DNA of 64,000 nt, from the NCBI RefSeq assembly GCF_026651875.1, contig NZ_CP104067.1:4454501-4518500 (forward strand), written 5' to 3'. The notes below the pieces were generated by a model. It was not told the origin of the DNA and ran no database searches. It saw nothing but the letters and a program-made list of their open reading frames with translations. Position numbers and translations under genes: made by a program. This document shows, one piece after another, positions 44,836 to 54,375 of this stretch (its first letter is position 1; every line of letters begins with the position of its first letter). The DNA is from Alicyclobacillus fastidiosus (GTDB taxonomy: Bacteria > Bacillota > Bacilli > Alicyclobacillales > Alicyclobacillaceae).

Positions 44836-45804
44836 ATGATCGTCCGCTTTGGATTTGTCGCCATGGCTTTGGACTTGCAAAACGCATCGCCATCCAAGGC
44901 CATGACGCTGACCACCTTTCACAAGATCGACGACAGGAAAGGAGCACTCCTGCGCGTCATCCGAATAGCACAAGAAAACCTGGCGAACACCCTTCGCATT
45001 TTGAAGTACGCCTATTACGAAGGCATTCATCTTTACCGGTTCTCGTCGAAGCTCATCCCCTTATACGGCCACGAAGTGACACAGTCGGTGAACTTTATGG
45101 AGGTCTTGCGAGAGCCGCTGGAAGCCATCGGCAGCTACGTTCAGGAACGCGATTTGCGAGTGAGTTTCCACCCTGATCACTTCACCGTGTTGAACAGTCC
45201 GAAGATAGATGTCTTCGAGAACGCCTTACGAGTCTTGGAACGCCATGTAGACCTTCTCGAGACCATGGGCCTCACGGCCACGTCCAAGCTGAACATTCAC
45301 GTCGGTGGGGCATACGGGGACAAGGTGGGGGCTATTCAACGGCTCGTCGACCGTTGGGGAAAAGTGCCTCAGCGCGTGAAGCAATACCTCATCTTCGAGA
45401 ACGACGACAAGACCTACACCGCGAGAGACACGCTCAACGTCTGTCAAACGCTCGGCGTTCCGATGACGCTGGACGTCCATCATCATCAGTGCAACCCCGG
45501 CGAGGACGAGGATTTAACCCCGATTCTTCCGGCGATATTTCACACTTGGGAGGAGACGGACCTCGTTCCCAAAGTGCACCTGTCGTCCCCGAAGAGTGAC
45601 AAGGAATTCCGCACCCATGCCGATTTTGTGGATGCGGGCGCGGTGTGCCGCTTCCTCGATATGGCGCGGACGCTCGATACGGATATCGACATCATGATAG
45701 AGGCGAAGAAAAAGGACCAAGCCCTGAAACAGCTGATGCACGATTTGGGGCACGTGGATGGGGTCACCGTTCTCGACGGAGGGACGATTCGCTACAAGCC
45801 ATAG
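44836..45804 (+). CDS. uvsE: UV DNA damage endonuclease
   Basis: 322-residue TIM-barrel endonuclease (UvsE/UVDE) that nicks 5' to UV photoproducts and some other lesions, starting alternative excision repair. Family motifs: RFGFVAMALDLQNASPSKAMT at the N-terminus, YRFSSKLIPLYGH, SFHPDHFTVLNSP, LNIHVGGAYGDK, IFENDDKTY, LDVHHHQCNP and IMIEAKKKDQAL, which hold the metal-binding His/Glu/Asp residues. ATG 44836 has AGGGGAAGG. Downstream it ends 1 base from the convergent LacI remnant. Confidence 0.95.
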   Translation: MIVRFGFVAMALDLQNASPSKAMTLTTFHKIDDRKGALLRVIRIAQENLANTLRILKYAYYEGIHLYRFSSKLIPLYGHEVTQSVNFMEVLREPLEAIGSYVQERDLRVSFHPDHFTVLNSPKIDVFENALRVLERHVDLLETMGLTATSKLNIHVGGAYGDKVGAIQRLVDRWGKVPQRVKQYLIFENDDKTYTARDTLNVCQTLGVPMTLDVHHHQCNPGEDEDLTPILPAIFHTWEETDLVPKVHLSSPKSDKEFRTHADFVDAGAVCRFLDMARTLDTDIDIMIEAKKKDQALKQLMHDLGHVDGVTVLDGGTIRYKP

Positions 45805-45805
45805 G

Positions 45806-46123
45806 CTATCGAGACTGCACTTGTGCCACGGAATCCCGAAATACTACGTCACCCGACAGGAGGAGTTTTTCCCGCTTCGCATCTGGAGCCTCCACCCTGC
45901 GCAGCAGCATGTCAACCGCGCGACTCCCCATCGCTTCCTTATCCACGTGGACGGTCGTCAGTGCAGGCGTGACCCGCAAGACGTCATCGATATCGTCAAA
46001 CCCGGTGACAGATACGTCTTCTGGCACGCGAATGCCAAGCGATGTCAACGCGTGAATCGCGCTAATGGCAATTGAGTCATTCGCACAGACGAGAGGGATT
46101 GATATCGGAGAAGTCTGAAGGGG
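45806..46123 (-). pseudogene. C-terminal remnant of a LacI-family regulator
   Basis: About 105 codons coding the end of a LacI/GalR sensor domain: LVCANDSIAISAIHALTSLG, RVPEDVSVTGFDDID, LTTVHVDKEAMGSRAVDMLL and a C-terminus like SGDVVFRDSV. The HTH and most of the periplasmic-binding-like domain are missing; a TAG at 46124-46126, which is the stop of the preceding small membrane gene, closes the frame immediately upstream. No start with ribosome site. The cognate target operon is not visible nearby. Confidence 0.78.
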
Positions 46124-46369
46124 CTAGAGGAACCAAATTTTAAATATCGCCACGCCACACAGTGCCGACACGAAAAAAGCCACCCAATCGCAGTGGCGTT
46201 TGTAACTGGTCCAAACGATTCCAATCAAATCGAGCGCCAGAAGCGGGATGGTGCCCACGGCGGTGTGCACGTTCACGAGAGACGTGACGAAAAAAGCGGC
46301 TGCACTAGTCAATAGCCCAGCGAACAAGCCGACCACAACTCCGCCGATCCACATCATTGTCCTTCGCAA
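46124..46369 (-). CDS. small two-helix membrane protein
   Basis: 81-residue protein: a basic N-terminus, a long hydrophobic segment (IGGVVVGLFAGLLTSAAAFF), a short loop, a second (IPLLALDLIGIVW) and a third weaker one (WVAFFVSALCGVAIFKIWF). TTG 46369 has GGAGG at 8 bases; ATG 46357 or 46354 with GAAGGA is an alternative. No family recognised. In-frame with the LacI remnant downstream, but separated from it by its stop. Confidence 0.55.
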   Translation of the reverse strand: MRRTMMWIGGVVVGLFAGLLTSAAAFFVTSLVNVHTAVGTIPLLALDLIGIVWTSYKRHCDWVAFFVSALCGVAIFKIWFL

Positions 46370-46384
46370 TGCACATACCTCCAC

Positions 46385-46552
46385 ACGTCACAGAGTACTG
46401 CAGGAGGATTAAATCCACCTCAAAAAAGAATCATCCGGGGCGAATAAAATCGTTGGGCTGCCCAGAAAAGCAAAATGGTCGCTAGTTTCTGCAACAGCCC
46501 TGCGACAAGCACCTTGGCGTTTCGATCCTGTCCGGGGACGGAGCGAAACTCT
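46385..46552. other. intergenic region
   Basis: About 170 bases with no convincing gene. The stretch AGTTTCTGCAACAGCCC at about 46479 looks like a terminal repeat of some IS6-like elements but no partner end or transposase is present. Confidence 0.3.
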
Positions 46553-46584
46553 GGACGGCGCGTCGATTTTTGCACGCGCCGTCC
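46553..46584 (-). terminator. terminator of helD
   Basis: A perfect 11-bp stem (GGACGGCGCGT/ACGCGCCGTCC) 13 bases past the stop at 46598; the T-run is weak on the minus strand. Confidence 0.65.
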
Positions 46585-46597
46585 CCGCTGAGCGATG

Positions 46598-48766
46598 TCA
46601 TCCCGAGGCGCCGCACCGCTCGTCGGCGTCAGAACGTGGAATGAGTGGAGAGAGCGCGTCCGTATAATGCACGTGCAACCGATGCAGCGCTCTCGTACAA
46701 CCGACGTACAGGAGTTTCGCCGACAGAGAAGACGTGTCATAGTGTTGCTCGTCCACGTCTACGAGCAAGACGGAGTCGAATTCGAGCCCTTTGGCGAGAT
46801 AGATGGGAACCACCGAAATCCCGCCGTGGTACTCGCTCTGCTTCGCGTCGATCAAATGCGCGTCCACCCCCGCTTCCAGACACGCGTGGTGGTAGACGTG
46901 AGCATCTTCCTCCGTGCGAGTGAGCAGCGCTACGGTACTCGCCTCGCGGTGAAGAGCACTGAGTTTGTCGACCGCCTGGTCAAGCCTCGTCCGCCACTCG
47001 ACTTGTTCGACGACCACCTCTTCGCCACTGCGAAATACCGGTTTCGCCTCGCGGAACTGCCGAAATGGGCGAATAATTTCGTTGGCGAATTCGATGATCT
47101 CAAACGTTGATCGATAACTGACGTCCAACTGGTAATATCCGACGTGCCCCTCTGGGAATTGCGACATGAAGGCATCCCAATCGGTGATTCCCTGATATGT
47201 GTGGATACTCTGCGACAAATCGCCCAAAATCGTCATCGAACCGCTGGGACAGTAGTTTCGCAACACCGCGATTTGGAATGGGGAGAAGTCCTGTGCTTCA
47301 TCGATCACGACGTGATCAAAGCGGTCTCGAGGATCCACACCCTGCAATCTCCAATGTATGTACAGCATCGGCGCAAGGTCCTCCGCTTGCACCTCGTAGC
47401 GCGCCCCCCGCTTTTTCGGCGCATGAATACTCGCGGAACCAAGCCCGGGTTGGCTATCCAAAAACGTGCGGTACAAGGCCAGCGGCGTAAAATCTGGCCA
47501 GAGGTTTTCGTACGCTCGATACTTCGCCGTAGCCGCGCGCTTCTGCGCCTTTTTGTCGAGCTCCGAGGACTCCTTGAGTGCGATTTCCATCCACCGCTTC
47601 ACCCGCGCGAGTACGCGCGAACGGCGTTGATACAGCGGATAATGACTATATTCGTCGCGAAACCAGGCGACGATGTCGGTTAGTGGCAGCGTATGTCCCT
47701 CGAACGGGCTAAAGTCCGCTTCCGGGATACAGGTGCGCTCAAATTCTTTCAGAAACGCCTCCAGAGCGTCCCGACAAGAAAGTGCACCTTTTGCCTCTAC
47801 GTCGCGGTATTCCGCCCGCCTCGCACCGGCCGCCTTCAAGCCAAACCAGTCGCGCAGGCGATGGCTAGGGTCCCGAAGGCCCACTTCGTAGTCAAGGATT
47901 CGCAGCGCCCAGTCGGCAAATGTCGTCTGCTGGATCCCACCGACGCCGAGCTCCGGAAGCACCTCCGAGATATAGTCGACAAACATCGCATTCGGTGCAA
48001 AAATCGCCATTCTATCGGCCGACATTCGCTCCTGATGCTGGTATAACAGATAGGCTAAACGATGTAGGGCAACGGTCGTCTTCCCACTCCCCGCGACCCC
48101 CTGAATGATAACAGCGAGATTCTTGTCGGCTCGGATGATATCGTTCTGCTCAGCCTGAATTGTCGAGACGATGTCGCGAAGTCGGCTGTCTTTGTTTTCC
48201 GCCAAGCGGTACAGCAGAAACTCGTCCGTCGTCGCTGAGGTGTCCTGCCCGTGCACGTAACTGTCCACGACGCGCTGCAGTTCGCCGTCGCGGACGACGA
48301 TGTTTCGCTTGAGATACACCTGTCCGTGGATTGGTCCTTCCGGGGATTCGTACGCCGCTTCGTCACCTTGTCCAGTAAACGAGTAGAAGAGGCTGGCCGC
48401 TGGCGCCCGCCAGTCGAGAATCATCCGCTCGGCGGTGTCCGGGTCATCGACGCCTCGCTTGCCGATGTACATCTGGTCAATGCGCGCATCGCCGTCCGCA
48501 AGGAAGTCAAGTCGGCCAAAGTAAGGCTCCCGCGTGGCCATGCGCAGCTTTCGAAAGCGTTCTCGCGCTAATTCCGCGACCGTCGCATCGGCAATCTCGT
48601 CCGCAGTCAAGGCCTCATCGGCATCCTCGTCTTCGTCCGTCTCGAGCAGGCGCGTCCCATCGCGCTTCAATTGTTTGCGGATCTGTGCAAGTACGTACTC
48701 TAAGTGGTCTCGTTCTTCCTGAAGTGGATCTTTTGGGGCAGAATCGAACGACTTCGATTCCATCAT
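46598..48766 (-). CDS. helD: HelD-like RNA polymerase recycling ATPase
   Basis: 722-residue superfamily 1 helicase-like protein. Acidic N-terminal coiled coil (RDHLEYVLAQIRKQLKRD) that in HelD enters the RNA polymerase channel; Walker A IIQGVAGSGKTTVALHRLAYLL; motif II DHVVIDEAQDFSPFQ; motif III ILGDLSQSIH; YRSTFEI; motif VI LYVGCTRALHRLHV. By family it releases stalled or idle RNA polymerase from DNA using ATP. A UvrD/PcrA identity is less likely because of length and the N-terminal arm. Start ATG 48766 has TGGAGG at 7-base spacing. Confidence 0.92.
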   Translation of the reverse strand: MMESKSFDSAPKDPLQEERDHLEYVLAQIRKQLKRDGTRLLETDEDEDADEALTADEIADATVAELARERFRKLRMATREPYFGRLDFLADGDARIDQMYIGKRGVDDPDTAERMILDWRAPAASLFYSFTGQGDEAAYESPEGPIHGQVYLKRNIVVRDGELQRVVDSYVHGQDTSATTDEFLLYRLAENKDSRLRDIVSTIQAEQNDIIRADKNLAVIIQGVAGSGKTTVALHRLAYLLYQHQERMSADRMAIFAPNAMFVDYISEVLPELGVGGIQQTTFADWALRILDYEVGLRDPSHRLRDWFGLKAAGARRAEYRDVEAKGALSCRDALEAFLKEFERTCIPEADFSPFEGHTLPLTDIVAWFRDEYSHYPLYQRRSRVLARVKRWMEIALKESSELDKKAQKRAATAKYRAYENLWPDFTPLALYRTFLDSQPGLGSASIHAPKKRGARYEVQAEDLAPMLYIHWRLQGVDPRDRFDHVVIDEAQDFSPFQIAVLRNYCPSGSMTILGDLSQSIHTYQGITDWDAFMSQFPEGHVGYYQLDVSYRSTFEIIEFANEIIRPFRQFREAKPVFRSGEEVVVEQVEWRTRLDQAVDKLSALHREASTVALLTRTEEDAHVYHHACLEAGVDAHLIDAKQSEYHGGISVVPIYLAKGLEFDSVLLVDVDEQHYDTSSLSAKLLYVGCTRALHRLHVHYTDALSPLIPRSDADERCGASG

Positions 48767-48838
48767 GAAGATACCTCCAGCGTTCGGATTGTGAATCAAC
48801 ATGGTATCACACCAAACGAAGGAGGTAAATCGTGTGGT

Positions 48839-49816
48839 TTAAATCCAGTTTCGCTTTCGAAAGACGCGAATCATCCAGAAGCACAGCCCCACCATGACGG
48901 CTGTGACGGCGACCGTACTCCACCACGTTCGCTGAAACGGGAGTGGGACATTCATGCCAAAGATGCCCGTGATAAGCGTAAGCGTAGCTGTGAGCGTGGT
49001 AATGATGGTCAACACGCGAATCGCTTCATTCGTCTTCGCCGTTCCATAGGAGGAGTACGTCTCCAGCGCACTGCTCACGAGGTCTCGGAAAATTTCAATG
49101 GAGTCGGAGATGCGCTCTAGATGGTCTGTTAAATCCATATAGTACGGCACGTTGTCCTTGTGCACTTCGAACGTATAGCGGGTTCCCGTGCCGACGGTGG
49201 AGAAGATTCGGCGTTGCGGGTCAATCACGCGTCGCATAAGGACAATCGTCCGTTTCAGCGAAAGAAATTCCTCCGTGATAGCCAGCGCGGGATGCTCGTA
49301 AATCTCCACTTCCAGTTCGTCAATCCGGGCAGAAATTCGCTCGATAATCGGAAAATACGCATCGGTCACACCATCCACAATCGCATACAGCAGATAATCC
49401 GGGCCTTTGGTCATGTAGTGTGGCGTCTGCCTGGACACATCGGCAATCCTGCCGATGGAACCGATAGGGTTTTTATGCACCGTCACCACGTAGTTCTTCC
49501 CGAGAAACACATTTAGCTCCTCGCTCGTGATCTCTGGGTCGCTGTCCTCGTTGTAACGAAGGGCATGCAATTCGAAAAAGTCGTAACCGTCGTAGCGATC
49601 TACTTTCGATCTCGGCGAGTCATAAATACAGTCCTCAATCGCCAGCGCGTGGAAGGAAAATATCCGTCCCAACCACTGCAAGTCGCGTGGTTGCCAATCA
49701 AACAGGTCCACCCACAGGAGGTTTCGTTGATCCGAGAGCAAAGCGCTCACCTGATTCAGGTCGACGTCATGGTGCATACTGTCGTCTGCATGCTTGTAAA
49801 AATACGTTTTGATCAT
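48839..49816 (-). CDS. corA: magnesium/cobalt transporter CorA
   Basis: 325-residue CorA channel: cytoplasmic alpha/beta and long-helix region, then two C-terminal membrane helices with the selectivity motif GIFGMNVPLPF at about residues 280-290 and a basic C-terminus (RVFRKRNWI). It imports Mg2+ passively as a pentamer. ATG 49816 has GAGGAAG; TTG 49822 sits too close. It lies 73 bases upstream of helD on the same strand but the gap suggests separate units. Confidence 0.94.
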   Translation of the reverse strand: MIKTYFYKHADDSMHHDVDLNQVSALLSDQRNLLWVDLFDWQPRDLQWLGRIFSFHALAIEDCIYDSPRSKVDRYDGYDFFELHALRYNEDSDPEITSEELNVFLGKNYVVTVHKNPIGSIGRIADVSRQTPHYMTKGPDYLLYAIVDGVTDAYFPIIERISARIDELEVEIYEHPALAITEEFLSLKRTIVLMRRVIDPQRRIFSTVGTGTRYTFEVHKDNVPYYMDLTDHLERISDSIEIFRDLVSSALETYSSYGTAKTNEAIRVLTIITTLTATLTLITGIFGMNVPLPFQRTWWSTVAVTAVMVGLCFWMIRVFRKRNWI

Positions 49817-50133
49817 GTACAACTTCCTCTTTTAAAATCCCTGGGATGCGCTTGCTACGCAGGTATGTCACCCTTACCATACCCGGACCGTCTAAACACT
49901 ACTCTCACAGACGCAGCAAACCAATCGACCGACTTGTGCCGTTCAGGTTGAGCGTAACGCAAAGTCGTGTCGAACGTCCAGCAAATTTATGGAAAGTACC
50001 AGCAGATAGATATCGCCAAACATAGCGCGCTCCCCACCTCGGCATGCTAAGCAGTAAGCTTTGCCACAGAGAACCGAACAGACCAGTCACAGCCACCACA
50101 ATGACGAGCATCAGCGAAGAGGGGGTTATCTTC
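49817..50133. other. intergenic region between divergent corA and small gene
   Basis: About 317 bases. Promoters for both directions must lie here, but I cannot name clear hexamers. No Mg-sensing riboswitch (M-box) features could be recognised by eye. Confidence 0.3.
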
Positions 50134-50298
50134 ATGGACAACGGAAAACGTCAAATGGACGTCTTACAGGTGATGCGCCGCTTTCCACAACTACAACGGA
50201 TGATCACCGAAGCAGGTCAAATGGACCATCACTCCGACATCGATCTCGCCCGCAAGAAAGCGAACACCAAGGTACAACCGGGCGAAGGTGACCGGTAA
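50134..50298 (+). CDS. small protein, unknown function
   Basis: 54-residue hydrophilic protein starting MDNGKRQMDVLQVMRRFPQL, Met- and Gln-rich with a helical first half, ending in a charged tail. ATG 50134 has GAGGGGG at good spacing; a longer open frame upstream has none. No domain recognised; isolated between corA and the acyl-CoA ligase. Confidence 0.5.
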   Translation: MDNGKRQMDVLQVMRRFPQLQRMITEAGQMDHHSDIDLARKKANTKVQPGEGDR

Positions 50299-50382
50299 AC
50301 GAGTTGCACGGAGGCGTCCTAGGTGCGGCCGGGAGGAGCGAACGCGAAACGTGGAGCCAAGCGCCAGCCAGCCGCCCGGTCG

Positions 50383-52008
50383 CTACCTCCGCAATTGAAG
50401 TTCCCCATTCTGGTACTGTTCCCGAAGCGCCTTTTTAGAGAATTTGCCAACGCTCGTCTTTGGAATTTCGTCGACGAAGGAAAAAGCGTCCGGAATCCAG
50501 AACTTTGCTACGTGATCTCCAAGGAAGTCGCGCAACCTCTCTGGCGTGACGGCGTCTCGAGCGTCGGGTCTCACGACGACGACCGCCAGCGGACGTTCCT
50601 GCCACAAGGGATCAGGGATGCCGATCACCGCTGCCTCGACGACGTCTTTGTGGGCCATCAAGAGGTTTTCGAGGTCTACGGAAGAAATCCACTCGCCACC
50701 GCTCTTGATGAGATCTTTACTCCGATCCACTATCTGCAAATAGCCATGTTCATCCATTGTCGCGATGTCGCCCGTCTTGAACCATCCATCCACAAATGCC
50801 GATGCGGTCGCGTCCGGGTCGTTGTAGTACCGGTCAAGGACCCACGGTCCCCGCAACAACAGTTCTCCACGGCTTTTACCGTCGTGCAAAACGGGGTTGC
50901 CCTCTGTGTCGACCAGTCGCATTTCCAACCCAGGGATGAGAAGGCCTGTTTTCGTGCGGTACCGAAGCTGTTCTTCCATCGGCAACTCCTCGATGCTCTG
51001 TTTGGGCGCGCCGAGGAATGTGACGGGACTGGTCTCGGTCTGGCCGTACCCTTGATACAGGGCGACTCCGAGTTCCTCCTGGTACGCGCGAACGAGGCTC
51101 TCCGGCAGGGCAGAGCCGCCGCTAATGAGCATGCGAACGCGACGGAAATCGTAGTCGCCAGGGTGCTGGCGGACATGCTGGAGCATCCCCATCCAGACGG
51201 TTGGGACGCCCGCGCTAAACGTGACGCCCTCACTCTGAATTAAATCCGCAATCCCCTTCGGAGTTGGGCGCGGGCCGGGCAACACGATTTTCGCGCCGGA
51301 CCAGAGGTCAGAGAACGGGCGGCCCCAGGCATTGACGTGAAACATCGGCACGATAGGCATGCTGACGTCGTGGTCATCGAGGGCGAAGTACCCGGTCATG
51401 AACGTAAGCGCGTGTAAGTAGAGACCTCGGTGCGAGTACAGTACGCCCTTTGGATCCCCCGTCGTGGCGGATGTATAGGCGAGGATGGCTGGGGCGTTCT
51501 CATCGAGTTCTGGATAGTCATAGGTGCCCGGCAATTCGGCGACAAATTCCTCATAACTGACCGCCCCAGGCAGTGGCACGTCGACGCCACGCTCGTCGGT
51601 GAGAATGACGTACGTTTTCACCGTCGGCAGGCGACTCGCTAAGGGAGCGATGAGGGGTACGAGGTCTTCGTCGATAAATAGGATACTATCTTCCGCGTGG
51701 TTCACGGTGTAAACGATTTGCTCGGGAGACAGGCGGATGTTGACAGTGTGTAAAACGCGCCCCGAACACGGCACCCCATAGTACAATTCGAGGTGTCTAT
51801 CGTTGTTCCAGGCGAAGGACGCGACATGCGCACCACGCAAAACACCATGCCTGTCCAACGCATGAGCCAACTGAGCCGCACGTGCGGACATATCGCGGTA
51901 GGTATAGCGCTTTGTACCAGCCGCGGTGCGTGTGACAATCTCCTGGTTCGGGTAAACGAGATTGGCACGGTACAAAATGGTTTTGAGAAGCAGTGGGAAA
52001 TTCATCAT
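50383..52008 (-). CDS. AMP-forming acyl-CoA ligase (long-chain fatty acid-CoA ligase family)
   Basis: 541-residue ANL-superfamily enzyme that activates a carboxylic acid to acyl-AMP then acyl-CoA. AMP-binding loop ILAYTSATTGDPKGVLYSHR, VPMFHVNAWG, QGYGQTETSPV, DGWFKTGDIATMDEHGYL, and C-terminal lysine in EIPKTSVGKFSKKALRE. It resembles the AlkK/medium- to long-chain ligases; exact chain length is unknown. Start ATG 52008 (or the next ATG) with AAGGGAG at 12 bases. Stands alone. Confidence 0.92.
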   Translation of the reverse strand: MMNFPLLLKTILYRANLVYPNQEIVTRTAAGTKRYTYRDMSARAAQLAHALDRHGVLRGAHVASFAWNNDRHLELYYGVPCSGRVLHTVNIRLSPEQIVYTVNHAEDSILFIDEDLVPLIAPLASRLPTVKTYVILTDERGVDVPLPGAVSYEEFVAELPGTYDYPELDENAPAILAYTSATTGDPKGVLYSHRGLYLHALTFMTGYFALDDHDVSMPIVPMFHVNAWGRPFSDLWSGAKIVLPGPRPTPKGIADLIQSEGVTFSAGVPTVWMGMLQHVRQHPGDYDFRRVRMLISGGSALPESLVRAYQEELGVALYQGYGQTETSPVTFLGAPKQSIEELPMEEQLRYRTKTGLLIPGLEMRLVDTEGNPVLHDGKSRGELLLRGPWVLDRYYNDPDATASAFVDGWFKTGDIATMDEHGYLQIVDRSKDLIKSGGEWISSVDLENLLMAHKDVVEAAVIGIPDPLWQERPLAVVVVRPDARDAVTPERLRDFLGDHVAKFWIPDAFSFVDEIPKTSVGKFSKKALREQYQNGELQLRR

Positions 52009-52132
52009 ATCGTCTGCGCACTCCCTTGCGGTGCACGTATGTATGAAACACGCTCACCACTCGATACTCCTCTATTATAGAAGAAACAGGTCCATTCCCA
52101 TAGCCTGATGAAAATGATGGAATGTGACAGCA

Positions 52133-52161
52133 CTTGACAAGTCATTACGCCCGTTCGATGA
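52133..52161 (+). promoter_or_regulatory. sigma-A-like promoter of CDP-alcohol transferase operon
   Basis: TTGACA (52133-52138), a 17-base spacer, and GATGAT, about 90 bases before the TTG start at 52252. Confidence 0.5.
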
Positions 52162-52251
52162 TTAACTCATTCCTAGATAGAGCCATTTCGCGCATATAGA
52201 CGCTGGCCACGGTACATATCGTGTACGATGACTTAGAGGGAAGGTCTTGAA

Positions 52252-53043
52252 TTGAAATTTACAGACACTTATTTGTTTCGTTGTGCTGACAATCCGTACG
52301 TACGCCACCCGAAACCCTGGGACACGTACACGACGCTGCCGTTGTCCGTTCCCATCTCAGAGTGGTTGTGCAAAACTCCGCTGACCCCGAACGCCATCTC
52401 AGTGATCTCGTTGGCGTTTGCAATCGCTTCGGCGGTGGCCTTCTATTTCGCCACGCCACTCGCACTGGTTCTCGGGGCCGTCCTATTCCATATCTCTTAC
52501 ATTCTGGACTGTGCGGACGGATATAAGGCGCGTAAAATGAACATGTCCTCCAAGATTGGGCACTGGATTGACCATACGTTTGACGAGATCAAGAAGCCAA
52601 TTCTGATGATCGGCATCTACGCCGGGCAGTTCGTGCATCAAGGGTCCTTGCCGCTGTGGGCTTGGATCGGCGGATTTCTGTACTTGTTTAGTCGGGTGCT
52701 CGTAAAAACCGACAGCACGGTTAAGAAGGCACCCAGCGAGTCAGATTCCGCACCGGACCGCCAATTGGTGCGCGCGGCGGGATCGAACATGCTATTAACC
52801 CCGCGCCAGCAGTGGTTGTTCCGGAATTTTGGCATCGTCATCCTGTTCACGTCGATAGAAGCGCAAGCCATTGCGTTTGTCGTAGGCCCTATCTGCCAAG
52901 TACCCATGTTGGGTTTTCTCGTCGCCGGTTCCTTGTCGACGCTTGGGGTCCTCGTAGTCGATGGATTCCTGTACTGGCGGCGCGCGCTCCGGGCGGAGGC
53001 GAAGGCAAAGGCCACATCGCAACGCGATCTCGGCGTGCGCTAA
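52252..53043 (+). CDS. CDP-alcohol phosphatidyltransferase family protein
   Basis: 263-residue membrane enzyme with the complete metal-binding signature D-x2-D-G-x2-A-R-x8-G-x3-D-x3-D in DCADGYKARKM and GHWIDHTFDE near residues 86-112, and about five further hydrophobic segments. It transfers a phospho-alcohol group from a CDP-alcohol; the acceptor could be a lipid precursor or a small alcohol. TTG 52252 has AAGGTC upstream. The next gene, a lipoprotein, begins 28 bases later, so they probably form an operon. Confidence 0.88.
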   Translation: MKFTDTYLFRCADNPYVRHPKPWDTYTTLPLSVPISEWLCKTPLTPNAISVISLAFAIASAVAFYFATPLALVLGAVLFHISYILDCADGYKARKMNMSSKIGHWIDHTFDEIKKPILMIGIYAGQFVHQGSLPLWAWIGGFLYLFSRVLVKTDSTVKKAPSESDSAPDRQLVRAAGSNMLLTPRQQWLFRNFGIVILFTSIEAQAIAFVVGPICQVPMLGFLVAGSLSTLGVLVVDGFLYWRRALRAEAKAKATSQRDLGVR

Positions 53044-53071
53044 TCCCTCATCTCGAAAGGATGTGACTTCT

Positions 53072-54328
53072 GTGCGATTCGCTCGTTTGAGCGGCCTAAC
53101 CGTCGCCTGTCTCGCCATGCTGAGCTTGACTGGTTGCGCGTCACCGCTCGCACGATCAACTCCGGCCAGCGTCACATCAGCGACGCGTGGAGACGGATCC
53201 GATGCCTCGTCGGGATCGGACTCGTCCCACTCCACCCCACTTACGACGGAGACCAGCAGTAACGCGTTCGACGACCAGCTTCACTTGCGCCAGGCGCATT
53301 TGCAGATGATCGACACCACGACCGGATACGCGTGGGGGTACGCTGCGGGTACATTTAAGCTGTACGCGACAAGCGACGGGGCGCGCACTTGGCGCGCCCT
53401 GACATTGCCTGCGCTGCCGAAATATACAGTCACGAGCATGGGCGTATCCGGCTACGGATACGTACAAGCCTCTTTCGCCGACGCATCGACTGGTTTTCTC
53501 ACCTGGTTGACCCCTTCTGGCGTCCACGTTCTGCGCACCACCGACGGGGGTCTCTCGTGGACGCAGAGCGACATCGCCGCGCCTGCCGACGCGTCTCAGA
53601 TCGGGCAGATGTTCTTCTCGACGAACAAGCTCGGATGGATGCTGCTACTGGGAGATGGCGCGACGGGTGCAGCTTCCAAGTATCTTTATCGCACGTCGAA
53701 CGGGGGGACATCCTGGCAAGAGGTCAACTCCTCCGCCAGCGCTCTTCCTCACAATGGGGTAAATCTCGACGTTTCATTTTCGTCAGACGGATCACATGGG
53801 GTGTTCGCCGCTGATGATCCGCTTTCCAAGACACCAGAGTTCGAGCAGACGTCCGACGGGGGAAAAAGTTGGAGTACGGTTGTGACGGACCCGGTTCCAG
53901 AGGATCCGTCCCACCCAGTTGAGGACGTTACGCCCCTCCCGCCGGTTGTCGACGGTGATGCGGAGAGTGCGGATTTTGTCCTCAGTTCCAGCGCGGGTGA
54001 CGAACTGCTCATGGTCACGAGCGACCTGCAAGGTCACGCCATATCGCGCACGCTGTCGGTGGGCCAGGTCCTGGCATTGGCGTGGAATGAATCCAATGCA
54101 ACCTTGTTAGAGATCGAGAATGGTAACGAGACCTTGCTCCAAACGACCGACGGTGGACTAGACTGGACGACCATCGGAACCCTCCCTGACTCACTGACCG
54201 GCGGCGACACGGATGTACAGGACTTTCAAATGTTTGGACAAACCGGCTGGGTATTGCTTCAAGATGATGCACTCAAACCGATATTGCTGAAGACCACGGA
54301 CAACGGCGCTCACTGGGTAGCCATCTAG
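53072..54328 (+). CDS. lipoprotein with Ycf48/BNR-like beta-propeller repeats
   Basis: 418-residue exported lipoprotein: basic N-terminus, hydrophobic core and lipobox LTGC with Cys at residue 22, then a Ser/Thr/Asp-rich linker to about residue 65. The rest has repeated strands of the type LYATSDGARTWRALTLP, VLRTTDGGLSWTQSD, YLYRTSNGGTSWQEV, FEQTSDGGKSWST and LLKTTDNGAHWVAI, i.e. S/T-x-D/N-G-x-x-W Asp-box repeats as in Ycf48/photosynthesis-stability and sialidase-like propellers. Substrate or partner unknown. GTG 53072 with AAAGGATG. A paralog begins at 63149. Confidence 0.85.
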   Translation: MRFARLSGLTVACLAMLSLTGCASPLARSTPASVTSATRGDGSDASSGSDSSHSTPLTTETSSNAFDDQLHLRQAHLQMIDTTTGYAWGYAAGTFKLYATSDGARTWRALTLPALPKYTVTSMGVSGYGYVQASFADASTGFLTWLTPSGVHVLRTTDGGLSWTQSDIAAPADASQIGQMFFSTNKLGWMLLLGDGATGAASKYLYRTSNGGTSWQEVNSSASALPHNGVNLDVSFSSDGSHGVFAADDPLSKTPEFEQTSDGGKSWSTVVTDPVPEDPSHPVEDVTPLPPVVDGDAESADFVLSSSAGDELLMVTSDLQGHAISRTLSVGQVLALAWNESNATLLEIENGNETLLQTTDGGLDWTTIGTLPDSLTGGDTDVQDFQMFGQTGWVLLQDDALKPILLKTTDNGAHWVAI

Positions 54329-54375
54329 TCAGCAGAGGGATAAGCTGGTTGGTGCTCCACCGTCACATCCACTCG

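Noticed and set aside
46475..46500. IS6-like terminal repeat (AGTTTCTGCAACAGCCC)
   Set aside because: Only a resemblance to the GGxTxTGTTGCAAA-type ends; no second end, target duplication or transposase in the neighbourhood.
46420..46740. Minus-strand frame of about 106 codons downstream of and overlapping helD
   Set aside because: It overlaps the conserved end of helD in another frame, crosses its terminator hairpin, and has no ribosome site.
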